Part shown: positions 1 to 8,198 of the stretch, one piece after another
Numbering within the stretch: the first letter of the stretch is position 1
Layout of the letters: each line of letters opens with the position of its first letter
From: DATCJA01 sp963814955
GTDB taxonomy: Bacteria > Acidobacteriota > Vicinamibacteria > Vicinamibacterales > UBA2999
DNA length: 64,000 bases
Reading direction: 5' to 3'
Assembly (NCBI GenBank): GCA_963814955.1
Contig: CAWFEX010000013.1
Span: 248,001 to 312,000 of the forward strand
Translations under genes and position numbers: made by a program
The notes under the pieces: model-generated
The model's database searches: none
Told to the model about the DNA's origin: nothing
What the model saw: the letters and a program-made list of their open reading frames with translations, nothing else

Positions 1-13
1 AAAGAACGGACGA

Positions 14-424
14 CTAGTTCTCTCCCGCGCCGCGGATATTGGAACCCGTTCCCCGCGAGTAATACCGGCCGTTGACTTCCATGCCCATGAACTCGGCGGT
101 GCGCTTCGACTTGTCTCGCGGAGGATGCGCAATGATCTTGACGCGATTGCCTACCTTGAGGATCTGCGGAGAAATCCCCGACGCGACCATCGACGCCGCC
201 CCGGACCCCTCGAACCCCCAGCTTTCCGGCTTGCCAGTGGGACCCGGCACATCGAGCGTGATCCACATGTGCGGATTCCGCCATTCGACGTTCGTGACCA
301 CGCCTTCGACCGACACCAACTGATCGACGTCGTACATCGCCCGCGAATGATGGGCCGACAGCAGCGTCGTCATCGACACGAACCCGACAATCACCGTCAG
401 AATGCCGACCGTCTTCCGCGCCAT
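14..424 (-). CDS. DUF6152 family secreted protein
   Basis: A 136-residue protein with an N-terminal hydrophobic signal segment ending near the AHHS motif, followed by the pattern typical of DUF6152: V.GVVT, then EWRNPH and MWITLDV. The family is periplasmic or exported and has no established biochemical role. I chose the ATG at 424 because GGAGG lies five bases upstream; the earlier in-frame ATG at 436 overlaps that ribosome site. The gene follows two tandem WEGDTL-motif genes on the same strand (63-base gap to the nearest), so the three may be co-transcribed. The family call is from memory of its motif pattern. Confidence 0.8.
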   Translation of the reverse strand: MARKTVGILTVIVGFVSMTTLLSAHHSRAMYDVDQLVSVEGVVTNVEWRNPHMWITLDVPGPTGKPESWGFEGSGAASMVASGISPQILKVGNRVKIIAHPPRDKSKRTAEFMGMEVNGRYYSRGTGSNIRGAGEN

Positions 425-487
425 ACGTGCCTCCATGCTGCAAAACTGCCACCGAACGATGGTTCGTCTGCTCCGTACGATCCCAGG

Positions 488-1288
488 TCATGATCCGAGA
501 CGCGTGAGATAGGTTTCCGGGCCATCCTCCGGCCGGCACAACACTTCCTCGATGACGTCGAGCGGTTGACGTTTCAAGGTGATCGCCGGCGTCTCCCACG
601 GCTTCGTCAGCATCTCCGGATCTTCCACTGTCGCGCGATACTCGAGCGTATCAGCGTCAATGCGACGCCATCGTTCGACGATGTGCATTGCGGGAGAGGT
701 CAACCACACCCCGGTGCTCGCGTTCGTCGGCCTGTCCTGGGCACTCGCCAGCCATCCTTCTCCATTGAAGGACGTCACGTCGATGACGAGCGTGTCACCG
801 TCCCAGCGTCCCGCCGAGTCGCCGAGGTGTGTCGGATACAGATACTGCTCCGAGGTGTGCGGTCGCCCGGTTGTGGGGATGATCCGGAAGATCGGGTAGG
901 CCGCGGTGAACACGAATGCGAATCCGGGGCGCTGAACGATCTGAACGGGATGCCCAATCATTGCGGCGCGAGGGAACGCGGGAGGAGCGCACCGCATGGT
1001 CGGGTCGTCCTTGGCCGACAAGACCTTCATACGAGCGCGCGCCTCGTCCTTGTACAGTCCCTCGAGCTCGGTCAGATTGAACGTGTCGCGCCCGGAGCTT
1101 GCGCCGAGCGGCTCGCCCTTCCAGACGCCGGTCAGGTTCGGTTCGCCCCACGTGGTTCGCGCCGCGAACGAACCGGCACCCGCTCCCGACCCACTCGACT
1201 CTGCGTTGTCGCTCGATCGCACGCCGAGCCACACGGCCGCTCCGACGACAACCGCGGCAACGGCAATCGTGATCGCCCGCGTGCTCAT
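488..1288 (-). CDS. Exported WEGDTL-motif protein, copy 2
   Basis: A 266-residue protein with one N-terminal hydrophobic segment (about residues 5-20), so exported or membrane-anchored. It shares with the upstream gene an aligned set of motifs: VQIVQRPG.AF, FRIIPTTGRPH, a W-D-GDTLV-DVTSFNG block, ERWRRIDADTLEYRATVEDPEM and a C-terminal W-E-TP segment. This family recurs in Acidobacteria next to DUF6152 genes but has no known function. The ATG overlaps the stop of the upstream gene in an ATGA arrangement, implying translational coupling; that decides the start over a longer in-frame extension to 1432, which lacks a signal peptide. Confidence 0.75.
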   Translation of the reverse strand: MSTRAITIAVAAVVVGAAVWLGVRSSDNAESSGSGAGAGSFAARTTWGEPNLTGVWKGEPLGASSGRDTFNLTELEGLYKDEARARMKVLSAKDDPTMRCAPPAFPRAAMIGHPVQIVQRPGFAFVFTAAYPIFRIIPTTGRPHTSEQYLYPTHLGDSAGRWDGDTLVIDVTSFNGEGWLASAQDRPTNASTGVWLTSPAMHIVERWRRIDADTLEYRATVEDPEMLTKPWETPAITLKRQPLDVIEEVLCRPEDGPETYLTRLGS

Positions 1289-2241
1289 CGGACACCGCCC
1301 TGCTGCTTCTTCGCCGCTTCCGCGGCGGCAAATTCCCGGTGCCGCGCGTCCAGCTCGGGATCCAGGAAGCAGAGCGATTCCTGGACCGTGTCGTACGGCA
1401 CCATGCCCCGGCGGTCGGTGGCTCCGGTCCATGGAGCAGTCAGCATCTTCGAGTCTTCAACAACGACTCGATATTCAAAGACCTGCGCGTCCGGTCGACT
1501 CCAGCGCTCGGTGATGCGCAGCGCGTCGGACGATGTCTGAGGGAGCCGGTTCGGGGGCCTGGCATCGCCGAGCCACGGCTTGCCGTTGAAGTCCGTCACC
1601 TCGACAACAAGCGTGTCGCCTTCCCAATGACCGACCGACGAGCCGAGGAACGACGGCTTGCGCGCGGCGCGAGGTCGCTGCCCGTTCTCCTCAACGATCG
1701 GAATGATCCTGAAGCTGCTGGCGCCTTCGTTGAGCATCAGGAGATATCCGGGAGCCGACACCAGTTGGACGGTTCCGCCCATCGCGCCGTTGACGGGTGA
1801 CGGTGGCCAGCAGTGGTAGTTCGGCGTATCGATGCCGCGCCAGTCGATCAGGCCTCGTGCGGCGCCGCCGCCCTCCCTGTAGTCACGTGCCTCCGGACGG
1901 TATAGCGACTCGAGCGGCACCGGCGGCGGGGCAATCGTCGCCTCGGGCCAATAGACGCCCGAAAAATCCGGTTTTCCATCCCATGGTGTGCGAGGCACCG
2001 GGTATTTCATGGGGTCCGGCGTGTACTTCGCGACGCGATCGGTGGCCTCGGCGCGACTCTCTACGCCTGGAGGCAGAATCTCTTCGATCCGTCTGGTCCA
2101 GTCGGCGCCCGCCGCCGCCGTCTTTGGTGGCGTATATGGCTGGATTTGCGCGGATACGTGTGACGCGCCGATCGCCGCGATCAACGCCAGTACTCCGATG
2201 CCGGCCGCAACCAGCATGGCTGGTGCCGCAATCCTTCTCAT
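1285..2241 (-). CDS. Exported WEGDTL-motif protein, copy 1
   Basis: A 318-residue protein with a clear signal peptide (MRRIAAPAMLVAAGIGVLAL and following, cleavage probably near SAQ). The body carries the block WEGDTLVVEVTDFNGKPWL, then ERWSRPDAQVFEYRVVVED, matching the downstream gene, so the two are tandem paralogues. The ATG at 2241 is preferred over a GTG-type extension to 2304 because it begins the signal peptide; a purine-rich AGGAAGG lies about 13 bases upstream. It is the first gene of a probable three-gene leftward unit with copy 2 and the DUF6152 gene. Function unknown. Confidence 0.75.
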   Translation of the reverse strand: MRRIAAPAMLVAAGIGVLALIAAIGASHVSAQIQPYTPPKTAAAGADWTRRIEEILPPGVESRAEATDRVAKYTPDPMKYPVPRTPWDGKPDFSGVYWPEATIAPPPVPLESLYRPEARDYREGGGAARGLIDWRGIDTPNYHCWPPSPVNGAMGGTVQLVSAPGYLLMLNEGASSFRIIPIVEENGQRPRAARKPSFLGSSVGHWEGDTLVVEVTDFNGKPWLGDARPPNRLPQTSSDALRITERWSRPDAQVFEYRVVVEDSKMLTAPWTGATDRRGMVPYDTVQESLCFLDPELDARHREFAAAEAAKKQQGGVR

Positions 2242-2452
2242 GCTCACAGCACACCTTCCTGTGGCAAATACGAGAGACCCGCGGAGGAGGAGAAAGTAGC
2301 GCACTCTGCGGCTGGGTTCAATGATTAGAGTGCCTGGGGTGCCTGGGGTGCTGGAACCGGTTTCTAACCCGCCCTACGGGGTGTGCCCCGGTGAGGGTCT
2401 TGGAACGGTAGAGACCTGGCTCGAAGAGAGCGCCTGAAAGCCGTTGAGCCGG

Positions 2453-2599
2453 CTATACCGGTTGCCCGCGGATCACCCGAATCAGCAGAAAGACGACGGC
2501 TATGACAAGGAGAACGTGTAGCCATCCGCCCAGCGTTGTCGTCGTTACCATCCCGAGCAGCCAGAGCCCCACGAGCAGAATCACGAGGAACATCAACAT
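2453..2599 (-). CDS. lmo0937-family small membrane protein
   Basis: A 48-residue, almost wholly hydrophobic protein with two short membrane segments around a conserved turn LGGWLH, ending IRVIRGQPV. The pattern LWLLGMVTTTTLGGWLHVLL followed by a basic RxIRG tail is that of the lmo0937 family (DUF5670), small membrane proteins of unknown role, often stress-induced. GGAGG lies about eight bases before the ATG, which supports translation. It is a single gene, transcribed leftward, upstream of the WEGDTL group and separated from it by 211 bases. Confidence 0.8.
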   Translation of the reverse strand: MLMFLVILLVGLWLLGMVTTTTLGGWLHVLLVIAVVFLLIRVIRGQPV

Positions 2600-2850
2600 C
2601 TGCGTCCTCCCCGAAACCTCGAAGCACGTGGGATGCCAGATAGCGTCTGCGCCGGTCGCTCAATGCGCTACAATCCCGCACGCATTGCGCGCGTCCGCGC
2701 GGCTTCGGCGGAGACCCGCCGAGGTACGTTCGACTTTAACGAAGCCGGTCGGCCCGAACCTTTCGCTACCAGCAAGGAAGGCGACGTAGCGACTCCGTAG
2801 GGCCGTCCTCGCCGACCGACAGGTCGAAGATCAGATGCTGAGGAGGTCCT

Positions 2851-4413
2851 ATGGTGCGAAAGTCATTTTCTGTTGTCGCAGTCCTGGGCCTGGTGGTGCT
2901 GACGGTCGGGCCGGCTGCTGCCCAGGATGCCAGGGCGGTCCTGCAGGCCGCGTCCAAGGCGATGGGTAACCTGAAATCGGTGCAGATCACCGGCACCGGC
3001 TGGAACGCCGCGGTGGGTCAGAGCTTCACTCAGGAGGAGGACTGGCCACGGTTCGAGGTGACGCGCTACGTGCGCACCATCGATTTCGAGGCGGGCACCT
3101 CGCGCGAGGAGTTCACGCGCAGACAGGGCAACAACCCGCCACAGGGCGGTGGCGGCACGCCGATTCAAGGTGAACAGCAGCAGGTGTTTCTCGTCAGCGG
3201 GAACAGCGCCTGGAACCTCGTGGACGGAAAACCTGTTCCGCAGCCGGGCCAGTATCTGGCGGGCGTTCCCGTCGGGGAGTTCCGTCAGCTCGACATCCTG
3301 CTCACGCCGCACGGATTCCTTCGCGCGGCCATGACGGCCAAGAACCCGACGGCCGTTTCGCTGACACTTGGGTCGCCAACCGGCGCGGTCACGCCGAACG
3401 GAAAACAGACGCTCGTCTCATTCACCGTGATGGGGAAGTACAAGGTCGTCGGCACGTTTGACGATCAGAACCTGCTCGCGCTGGTCCACACGTGGGTGCC
3501 CAATCCTGTGTACGGCGACATGCTGTACGAGCTGCGGTATCTCAACTACAAGGATTTTGGAGGCGTGAAGTTTCCGACCACGCTCCATATCCATCAGGGA
3601 GATCCGCGGTTGATGGTTGCGCACAACTCGATGGAAATCACGTTGAACAACGTCCAGCCGAACATCGCCGTTCCGGCGATCACGGTGCCGGCGGAAGTAC
3701 AGAAGGCCACTGCGCCTGCCGTGCGCGCGGAGTCGCAGAAGCTCGCCGACGGCGTCTGGCTTGTCGCTGGAGGCACTCACAACAGCCTTGCCGTCGACTT
3801 CCGCGATTTCGTGACGGTCATCGAGGCGCCGCTTAACGAAGAGCGCTCGCTCGCCGTGCTGGCGGAAGTCGCGCGCCTGATCCCGAACAAGCCGATTCGC
3901 TACGTCGTGAACACGCACCATCATTTCGACCACTCGGGCGGGCTGCGCACCTACATGGCGCAGGGCGCGACGGTCGTCAGCCACCAGGCGAATCGTGACT
4001 TCCTCGAGAACGTGCTGTTCAGCCCCGGGATGCGAACGATGATGCCGGACCGGTTCTCGACCTACTACCCCTACTTCAGCGGAGGCAGGCGGCCGCTTCC
4101 GATTGAGACCGTCAACCAGAAGTACGTCATCAGCGACGGCGTGCGGACGCTCGACCTCTACCCGATGCAGGGGCTGAACCATCATGGCGGGATGCTGCTC
4201 GCGTACTTCCCGAAAGAGCGAATCCTGGTGAATGCCGACTTGTACACGCCGCCCGCACAGGGCGCAGCCGCCCCGGCTCCGAATGCCAACATGAGAAGCC
4301 TGCAGCAGAACATGCAGCGGCTGAAGCTCGAGGTCGCGCAGCATGTGCCGATCCACGGGCAGCCGGGATCGGGGGAACAGTTCGTTCAGATAGTTGGAAA
4401 GGGAACGAACTGA
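2851..4413 (+). CDS. Secreted MBL-fold metallohydrolase with N-terminal extension
   Basis: A 520-residue protein with a signal peptide ending at AAAQD. About 280 residues of unassigned N-terminal domain precede a metallo-beta-lactamase fold domain (about 295-510). The metal site motif is HHHFDH at about residues 355-360, in NTHHHFDHSGG; further MBL elements are GLNHHGG and a late H-x-PIHGQPG. The substrate is unknown; exported MBL proteins of this kind are hydrolases with broad specificity across the superfamily. GAGGAGG lies just ahead of the ATG, so the start is secure. The gene stands alone, followed by a long inverted repeat. Confidence 0.85.
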   Translation: MVRKSFSVVAVLGLVVLTVGPAAAQDARAVLQAASKAMGNLKSVQITGTGWNAAVGQSFTQEEDWPRFEVTRYVRTIDFEAGTSREEFTRRQGNNPPQGGGGTPIQGEQQQVFLVSGNSAWNLVDGKPVPQPGQYLAGVPVGEFRQLDILLTPHGFLRAAMTAKNPTAVSLTLGSPTGAVTPNGKQTLVSFTVMGKYKVVGTFDDQNLLALVHTWVPNPVYGDMLYELRYLNYKDFGGVKFPTTLHIHQGDPRLMVAHNSMEITLNNVQPNIAVPAITVPAEVQKATAPAVRAESQKLADGVWLVAGGTHNSLAVDFRDFVTVIEAPLNEERSLAVLAEVARLIPNKPIRYVVNTHHHFDHSGGLRTYMAQGATVVSHQANRDFLENVLFSPGMRTMMPDRFSTYYPYFSGGRRPLPIETVNQKYVISDGVRTLDLYPMQGLNHHGGMLLAYFPKERILVNADLYTPPAQGAAAPAPNANMRSLQQNMQRLKLEVAQHVPIHGQPGSGEQFVQIVGKGTN

Positions 4414-4424
4414 ACCTGAACCAG

Positions 4425-4578
4425 TCGTTCACACTTCTCGGTTTTCGTTCTCGGTTCGTGTTCAGGTTCGCCGGGCTTCGACGTCGGCCTCCGCGCGGAG
4501 CGCTCCGGCGAGGCCTCGCCGAAGCCTTCGCGAACGCTGAACACGAACCGAGAAGCGAGAACTGAGAAGTGTGAACGA
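4425..4578. repeat. Long imperfect inverted repeat
   Basis: The arms 4425-4471 and 4530-4578 are near-perfect reverse complements over about 47 bases, each built from short CGAAC/GTTCG-rich words. The intervening loop (about 4475-4526) is itself palindromic, pairing a CTTCGACGTCGGCCTCC side with a GGCGAGGCCTCGCCGAAG side. The whole element could fold into a single extended cruciform or RNA hairpin. It fills the gap between the MBL gene and glpK and ends only 14 bases before the glpK start, so it could terminate or attenuate transcription, or be a non-autonomous mobile palindrome. Confidence 0.8.
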
Positions 4579-4592
4579 CAGGTCTTCATACA

Positions 4593-6104
4593 TTGAGCTA
4601 CATCGGAGCGCTGGACCAGGGCACCACGAGCACGAGATTCATGGTGTTCGACGCGACCGGCGTCGAGGTGGCCAGATGTCAACTGGAGCACCGGCAGATT
4701 CTGCCGAAGCCGGGCTGGGTCGAACACAATCCAGACGAAATCACAACGCGAGTAGCCGAAGTCGTCACGGGAGCTTTGGAAGAGGCAGGGCTTCACGGCA
4801 GCGACCTTGCGGCCATCGGCGTAGCCAACCAGCGCGAAACGACCGTTGTCTGGAATCCGCGCACCGGCCAGCCATGGCATAACGCCATTGTCTGGCAGGA
4901 CATGCGGACCGACCACGGCGTCCGCGCGCTGGAACCGCATCGCGCCCGGCTCATCGAACGAAGCGGCCTGCCGCCGGCAACATACTTCTCTGCCCTGAAG
5001 CTGCAATGGATTCTCGATAACGTCGAAGGCGCACGTGCGGCGGCGGAGTGCGGCGAGGCGGTGTTCGGCACCATCGACACCTGGGTGTTATGGAACCTGA
5101 CAGGCGGACCTGACGGCGGTCTGCACGTCACCGATTTGACCAATGCGAGTCGGACGCAGCTCGTGAATCTGAAGACCAGGGACTGGGATGACGAGCTGCT
5201 GTCGCTGTTCCGTATTCCACGACAGATCCTTCCGCGCATCTGCGCCTCCTGCGACCGATCCGCGTACGGTGTGACGCGAAAGGATGGACCGTTCCGTGCC
5301 GAGGTTCGAATTGGCGGTGCGCTCGGCGATCAGCAGGCCGCTCTCGTGGGACAAACGTGCTTTACGCCCGGCGAAGCAAAGAACACGTACGGCACGGGCA
5401 ATTTCATGCTGATGAATACGGGAACGGAGATCGTGCCATCGCAAGCCGGTCTTCTGACGACCGTGGGTTACCAGTTCAGCGGGGCAGACGTCGTATACGC
5501 GTTGGAAGGTTCGATCGCTGTCACCGGATCGGCCGTGCAATGGCTTCGCGACGAGCTCGGCGTGATCGCCTCGGCGGCCGAAATCGAACCGCTCGCGGCA
5601 AGCGTCCCTGACAGCGCTGGCGTGTGCTTTGTGCCGGCATTCTCGGGACTCTTCGCACCGTATTGGCGGGCAGATGCACGCGGCGCCATTGTCGGCCTGT
5701 CACGCTTCCACACGAAGGCGCACCTCGCCCGCGCCACGCTCGAGGCCATCTGCTTCCAGACGCGCGATGTGCTCGACGCCATGACCGCAGACTCGGGCGT
5801 GAAACTGCAAGTACTGAAGGTCGACGGTGGGGCTACGGTGAACAACCTGCTGATGCAGCTCCAGGCCGACATCCTGGGTGTGCCCGTGGTACGTCCAACA
5901 GTCACCGAGACCACGGCGTTGGGCGCCGCCTATGCAGCGGGCCTCGCCGTGGGCGTCTGGGAGGATCTGGACTCACTGCGCCGGAACTGGCGCGTGGCGC
6001 GGCAGTGGACGCCGCAATGGAGTGCGGACCAGCGCGAAAACGCCTACCGGATGTGGCGGAAAGGTGTAGAGCGATCGCTCGGCTGGATTGTCGGGCCGAC
6101 CTGA
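4593..6104 (+). CDS. glpK: Glycerol kinase
   Basis: A 503-residue FGGY-family sugar kinase matching glycerol kinase along its whole length. It phosphorylates glycerol with ATP to sn-glycerol 3-phosphate in the cytoplasm. Visible motifs are the phosphate-binding DQGTTSTRF near the N-terminus, ANQRETT, WQDMRT, GDQQAALVGQ, YGTGNFMLMNTG and the C-terminal KVDGGATVNNLLMQ followed by ADILGVPV. The start is a TTG; no in-frame ATG precedes the first conserved residues, and the ribosome site is weak. No glpD or glpF lies beside it. The stop codon falls within a 20-base palindrome that recurs near 25.65 kb. Confidence 0.95.
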   Translation: MSYIGALDQGTTSTRFMVFDATGVEVARCQLEHRQILPKPGWVEHNPDEITTRVAEVVTGALEEAGLHGSDLAAIGVANQRETTVVWNPRTGQPWHNAIVWQDMRTDHGVRALEPHRARLIERSGLPPATYFSALKLQWILDNVEGARAAAECGEAVFGTIDTWVLWNLTGGPDGGLHVTDLTNASRTQLVNLKTRDWDDELLSLFRIPRQILPRICASCDRSAYGVTRKDGPFRAEVRIGGALGDQQAALVGQTCFTPGEAKNTYGTGNFMLMNTGTEIVPSQAGLLTTVGYQFSGADVVYALEGSIAVTGSAVQWLRDELGVIASAAEIEPLAASVPDSAGVCFVPAFSGLFAPYWRADARGAIVGLSRFHTKAHLARATLEAICFQTRDVLDAMTADSGVKLQVLKVDGGATVNNLLMQLQADILGVPVVRPTVTETTALGAAYAAGLAVGVWEDLDSLRRNWRVARQWTPQWSADQRENAYRMWRKGVERSLGWIVGPT

Positions 6105-6113
6105 AGGTCGGCC
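6094..6113. repeat. 20-bp GGCCGACC palindrome overlapping the glpK stop
   Basis: An almost perfect palindrome (GGCCGACC-TGAA-GGTCGGCC) followed by CCTAC. The same word in reverse orientation occurs twice at 25648-25710, each with adjoining GTAGGGG or a close variant. It covers the last codons and stop of glpK, so it may act as the terminator for that gene, or be a copy of a dispersed intergenic repeat. Confidence 0.75.
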
Positions 6114-6235
6114 CCTACAGGGGACTAGGGAGGACGCTTTCGCAACGCGCCTTCGATTGACTCGAAGATGTGCCCGGCGTATGGTTGGCGCAGTTTGATC
6201 GTCCGGAAGGCTGCGGACGGTCCGGAGGCACTGAT

Positions 6236-7529
6236 ATGAAAGCACGAACGATCAACATTGTGGCTGTATCCATTGCTGTATTGGCGGTCGCCCTCCTGAT
6301 CAACGACCGGCGGGGACCTGTCGAGGGACAGCAGACGAGGACGCCCGGCGGGGGCTTTGCCGCCGTCACCGGACTCAAGGGCGGGCAGGACGTATTCGGT
6401 CCGTACGATCCGGTTCAGAACTGGCCACGGCCGCTCGGGGAGAGTCTGCCCAACCACGAGGCCTGGACCTGGTCGCAGGCCACCGATGTGTTTGCCGAAA
6501 GCCCCGACCGCGTCATCGTTGCGCAGAAGGGCGAGCTCCCTGTGCTGCCAAGCGGGCGCGGACGCGGAACGACCTGGCTGCCGCAGCTGGGCCCCAGCAT
6601 CAAGTTCCCCGTCGGCGGTGGCGTGCCGGTGCGCGAGGCCGCCAGCGCCACTCCGAGCTCGGGCAAGGCCGCACCCGATGGGAGCGACGGCCGGCCGGGC
6701 GTCGACTGGCGGTGGGAGCACGTCATCGCGGTCTTCGATCGCAACGGCAAGATGACCGAAGACTGGTCGCAGTGGGACAAGATCTGGGGGCGGCCGCATG
6801 ATGTGGAGATCAGCCCGTACGATCCGGAAAAGCACATCTGGATCGTGGACGCCGACAACCACTTCGTCGCCAAATTCACCAACGATGGGAAGAAGCAGCT
6901 GCTGTTGCTGGGGACGCCTGGTGTGCCGGGCAACGACGACACGCATTTCGCGCGGCCGACGTTCATGGCCTTCATGGACGCCAACACCTGGTATCTGGCC
7001 GACGGCTACGACAACACGCGCGTCATCAAGTACGACATGAACGGGAAAAAGCTTCTGCAGTGGGGGATGAAAGGGGAGCAGCCGAACGAACGGCGTCCCG
7101 GCTACTTCAACAGCGTCCATGGCATTGCCGTCAACCCGAAGACGCGTCAGGTTTACGTGAACGACCGCAACAACGGCCGGCTTCAGGTGTTCGACGAGAA
7201 TGGCAAGTTCCTGGATCAGTGGGATTTCGGTCCGCGGCCGCCCATGAACATCCACAGCATCACGCATGGGCAGCGACGGCGTGCTCTGGGCCGCCGATCA
7301 GGGGTCGCACAAGCTCCTCGGCTACGACGCCAAAGGGAACTTCCTGTATTCATGGGGAACGTTCGGCACGTGCCAGGGCTGTATGTGGGGCGTGCACGGG
7401 TTCGCCACCGACAAGGACGGCAATCTCTACACCGCCGAGGTCAGAACCGGCCGTGTCCAGAAGTACGCCCCGCGAAAGGGCGCCAACGCCGCGTTCCTCG
7501 TGGGCAAGCCCTGGCCGGGGGTCTGGTAG
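6236..7529 (+). pseudogene. NHL-repeat amidating-lyase-like protein, frameshifted
   Basis: An exported beta-propeller protein that would be about 430 residues. It begins with a signal anchor (MKARTINIVAVSIAVLAVAL) at an ATG with GGAGG nine bases upstream. NHL repeats include HDVEISPYD, DADNHFVAKF, GYDNTRVIKYD, NDRNNGRLQVFDENG, AADQGSHKLLGYDAKG and TGRVQKYAP, the pattern of the peptidyl-alpha-hydroxyglycine alpha-amidating lyase family. One extra base near 7265 shifts the frame after NIHSIT; reading resumes as MGSDGVLWAADQG in the next frame and runs to the stop at 7529. Homology is uninterrupted across the break, so either a very recent mutation or a sequence error is likely. Confidence 0.75.
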
Positions 7530-7545
7530 ACACCCTGCGATTAGA

Positions 7546-7577
7546 ACCGGTTTCGTCACCTACGTGATGAAACCGGT
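7546..7577. terminator. Bidirectional hairpin terminator
   Basis: ACCGGTTTCGTCAC and GTGATGAAACCGGT pair over 14 bases with one mismatch around a CTAC loop. It sits between the 3' ends of two convergent genes, where a shared terminator is expected. There is no strong T-run, so rho-independent activity is not certain. Confidence 0.55.
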
Positions 7578-7601
7578 CCTGATCACTCGTCGCTCGATAC
7601 G

Positions 7602-7979
7602 CTACCGCCGTTTGGCCGCTTCGTAAATACTCGCCGACCCGCCGCCTATCGCGGCGCCGATCAGCGCGCCCTTCGTGCCTTTGAGCGCTCCACCGATTCC
7701 GGCGCCGGTCGCGGCCGCGCCGCCGATCATCAGAGCCGTCTTTGTTTTCGACCGCTCCGGAACACGCTCGACCGACTGCGCCGCCGAACGCCGCGCAACC
7801 GAGCGATTGGTCCCGTACACCGCCGGTCGCGCCCGGCCGTAGTCGTCGTAGACCGCCCTTTGCGTCGATGATTCGTTGCAGCGGGCTGCGTAGCTTTGTG
7901 CCGAACCAACCGCCGGCATGGCCAGCATGCCCAAGGTGACGACGGCGACGGCAATTGGCTTCAGTATCTTCCCAACCAT
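7602..7979 (-). CDS. Glycine-zipper (YMGG-like) exported protein
   Basis: A 125-residue protein with a signal peptide ending VGSAQSYA, a polar, arginine-rich middle, and a C-terminal glycine-zipper stretch GGAAATGAGIGGALKG then GALIGAAIGGGSAS. Proteins of this build are small envelope components of unknown function; the zipper usually inserts in or spans a membrane. GAGGAG lies about nine bases ahead of the chosen ATG at 7979, and this start begins the signal peptide, whereas the open frame continues upstream without one. Convergent with the lyase-like gene. Confidence 0.8.
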   Translation of the reverse strand: MVGKILKPIAVAVVTLGMLAMPAVGSAQSYAARCNESSTQRAVYDDYGRARPAVYGTNRSVARRSAAQSVERVPERSKTKTALMIGGAAATGAGIGGALKGTKGALIGAAIGGGSASIYEAAKRR

Positions 7980-8198
7980 GGCATCCACTCCTCGCGCGGG
8001 AGCGGCGAACGCTCCAATCGCGCCTGACGCAGACGCAGCATCTGCAGCGGTGCGCTCAAAGAAAGTGCCAGCCTTGAACTGAACCGGACCATTCACCGAT
8101 CGCGCATTTTGCGAAACTCCGCTCGAGTCCGTCCTCGCGGAGCGAATACAGCTGAGCCCGCGTGGGGACGCGTGTCGCGCGGCAATGTGCGGCATGGC

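Noticed and set aside
2364..2681. A 105-codon minus-strand frame over the small lmo0937-type gene
   Set aside because: Different frame from the recognisable 48-residue protein and no signal or domain.
6125..7267. A 380-codon frame opposite the NHL-repeat gene
   Set aside because: Repetitive proline-valine-histidine translation typical of an antisense shadow.
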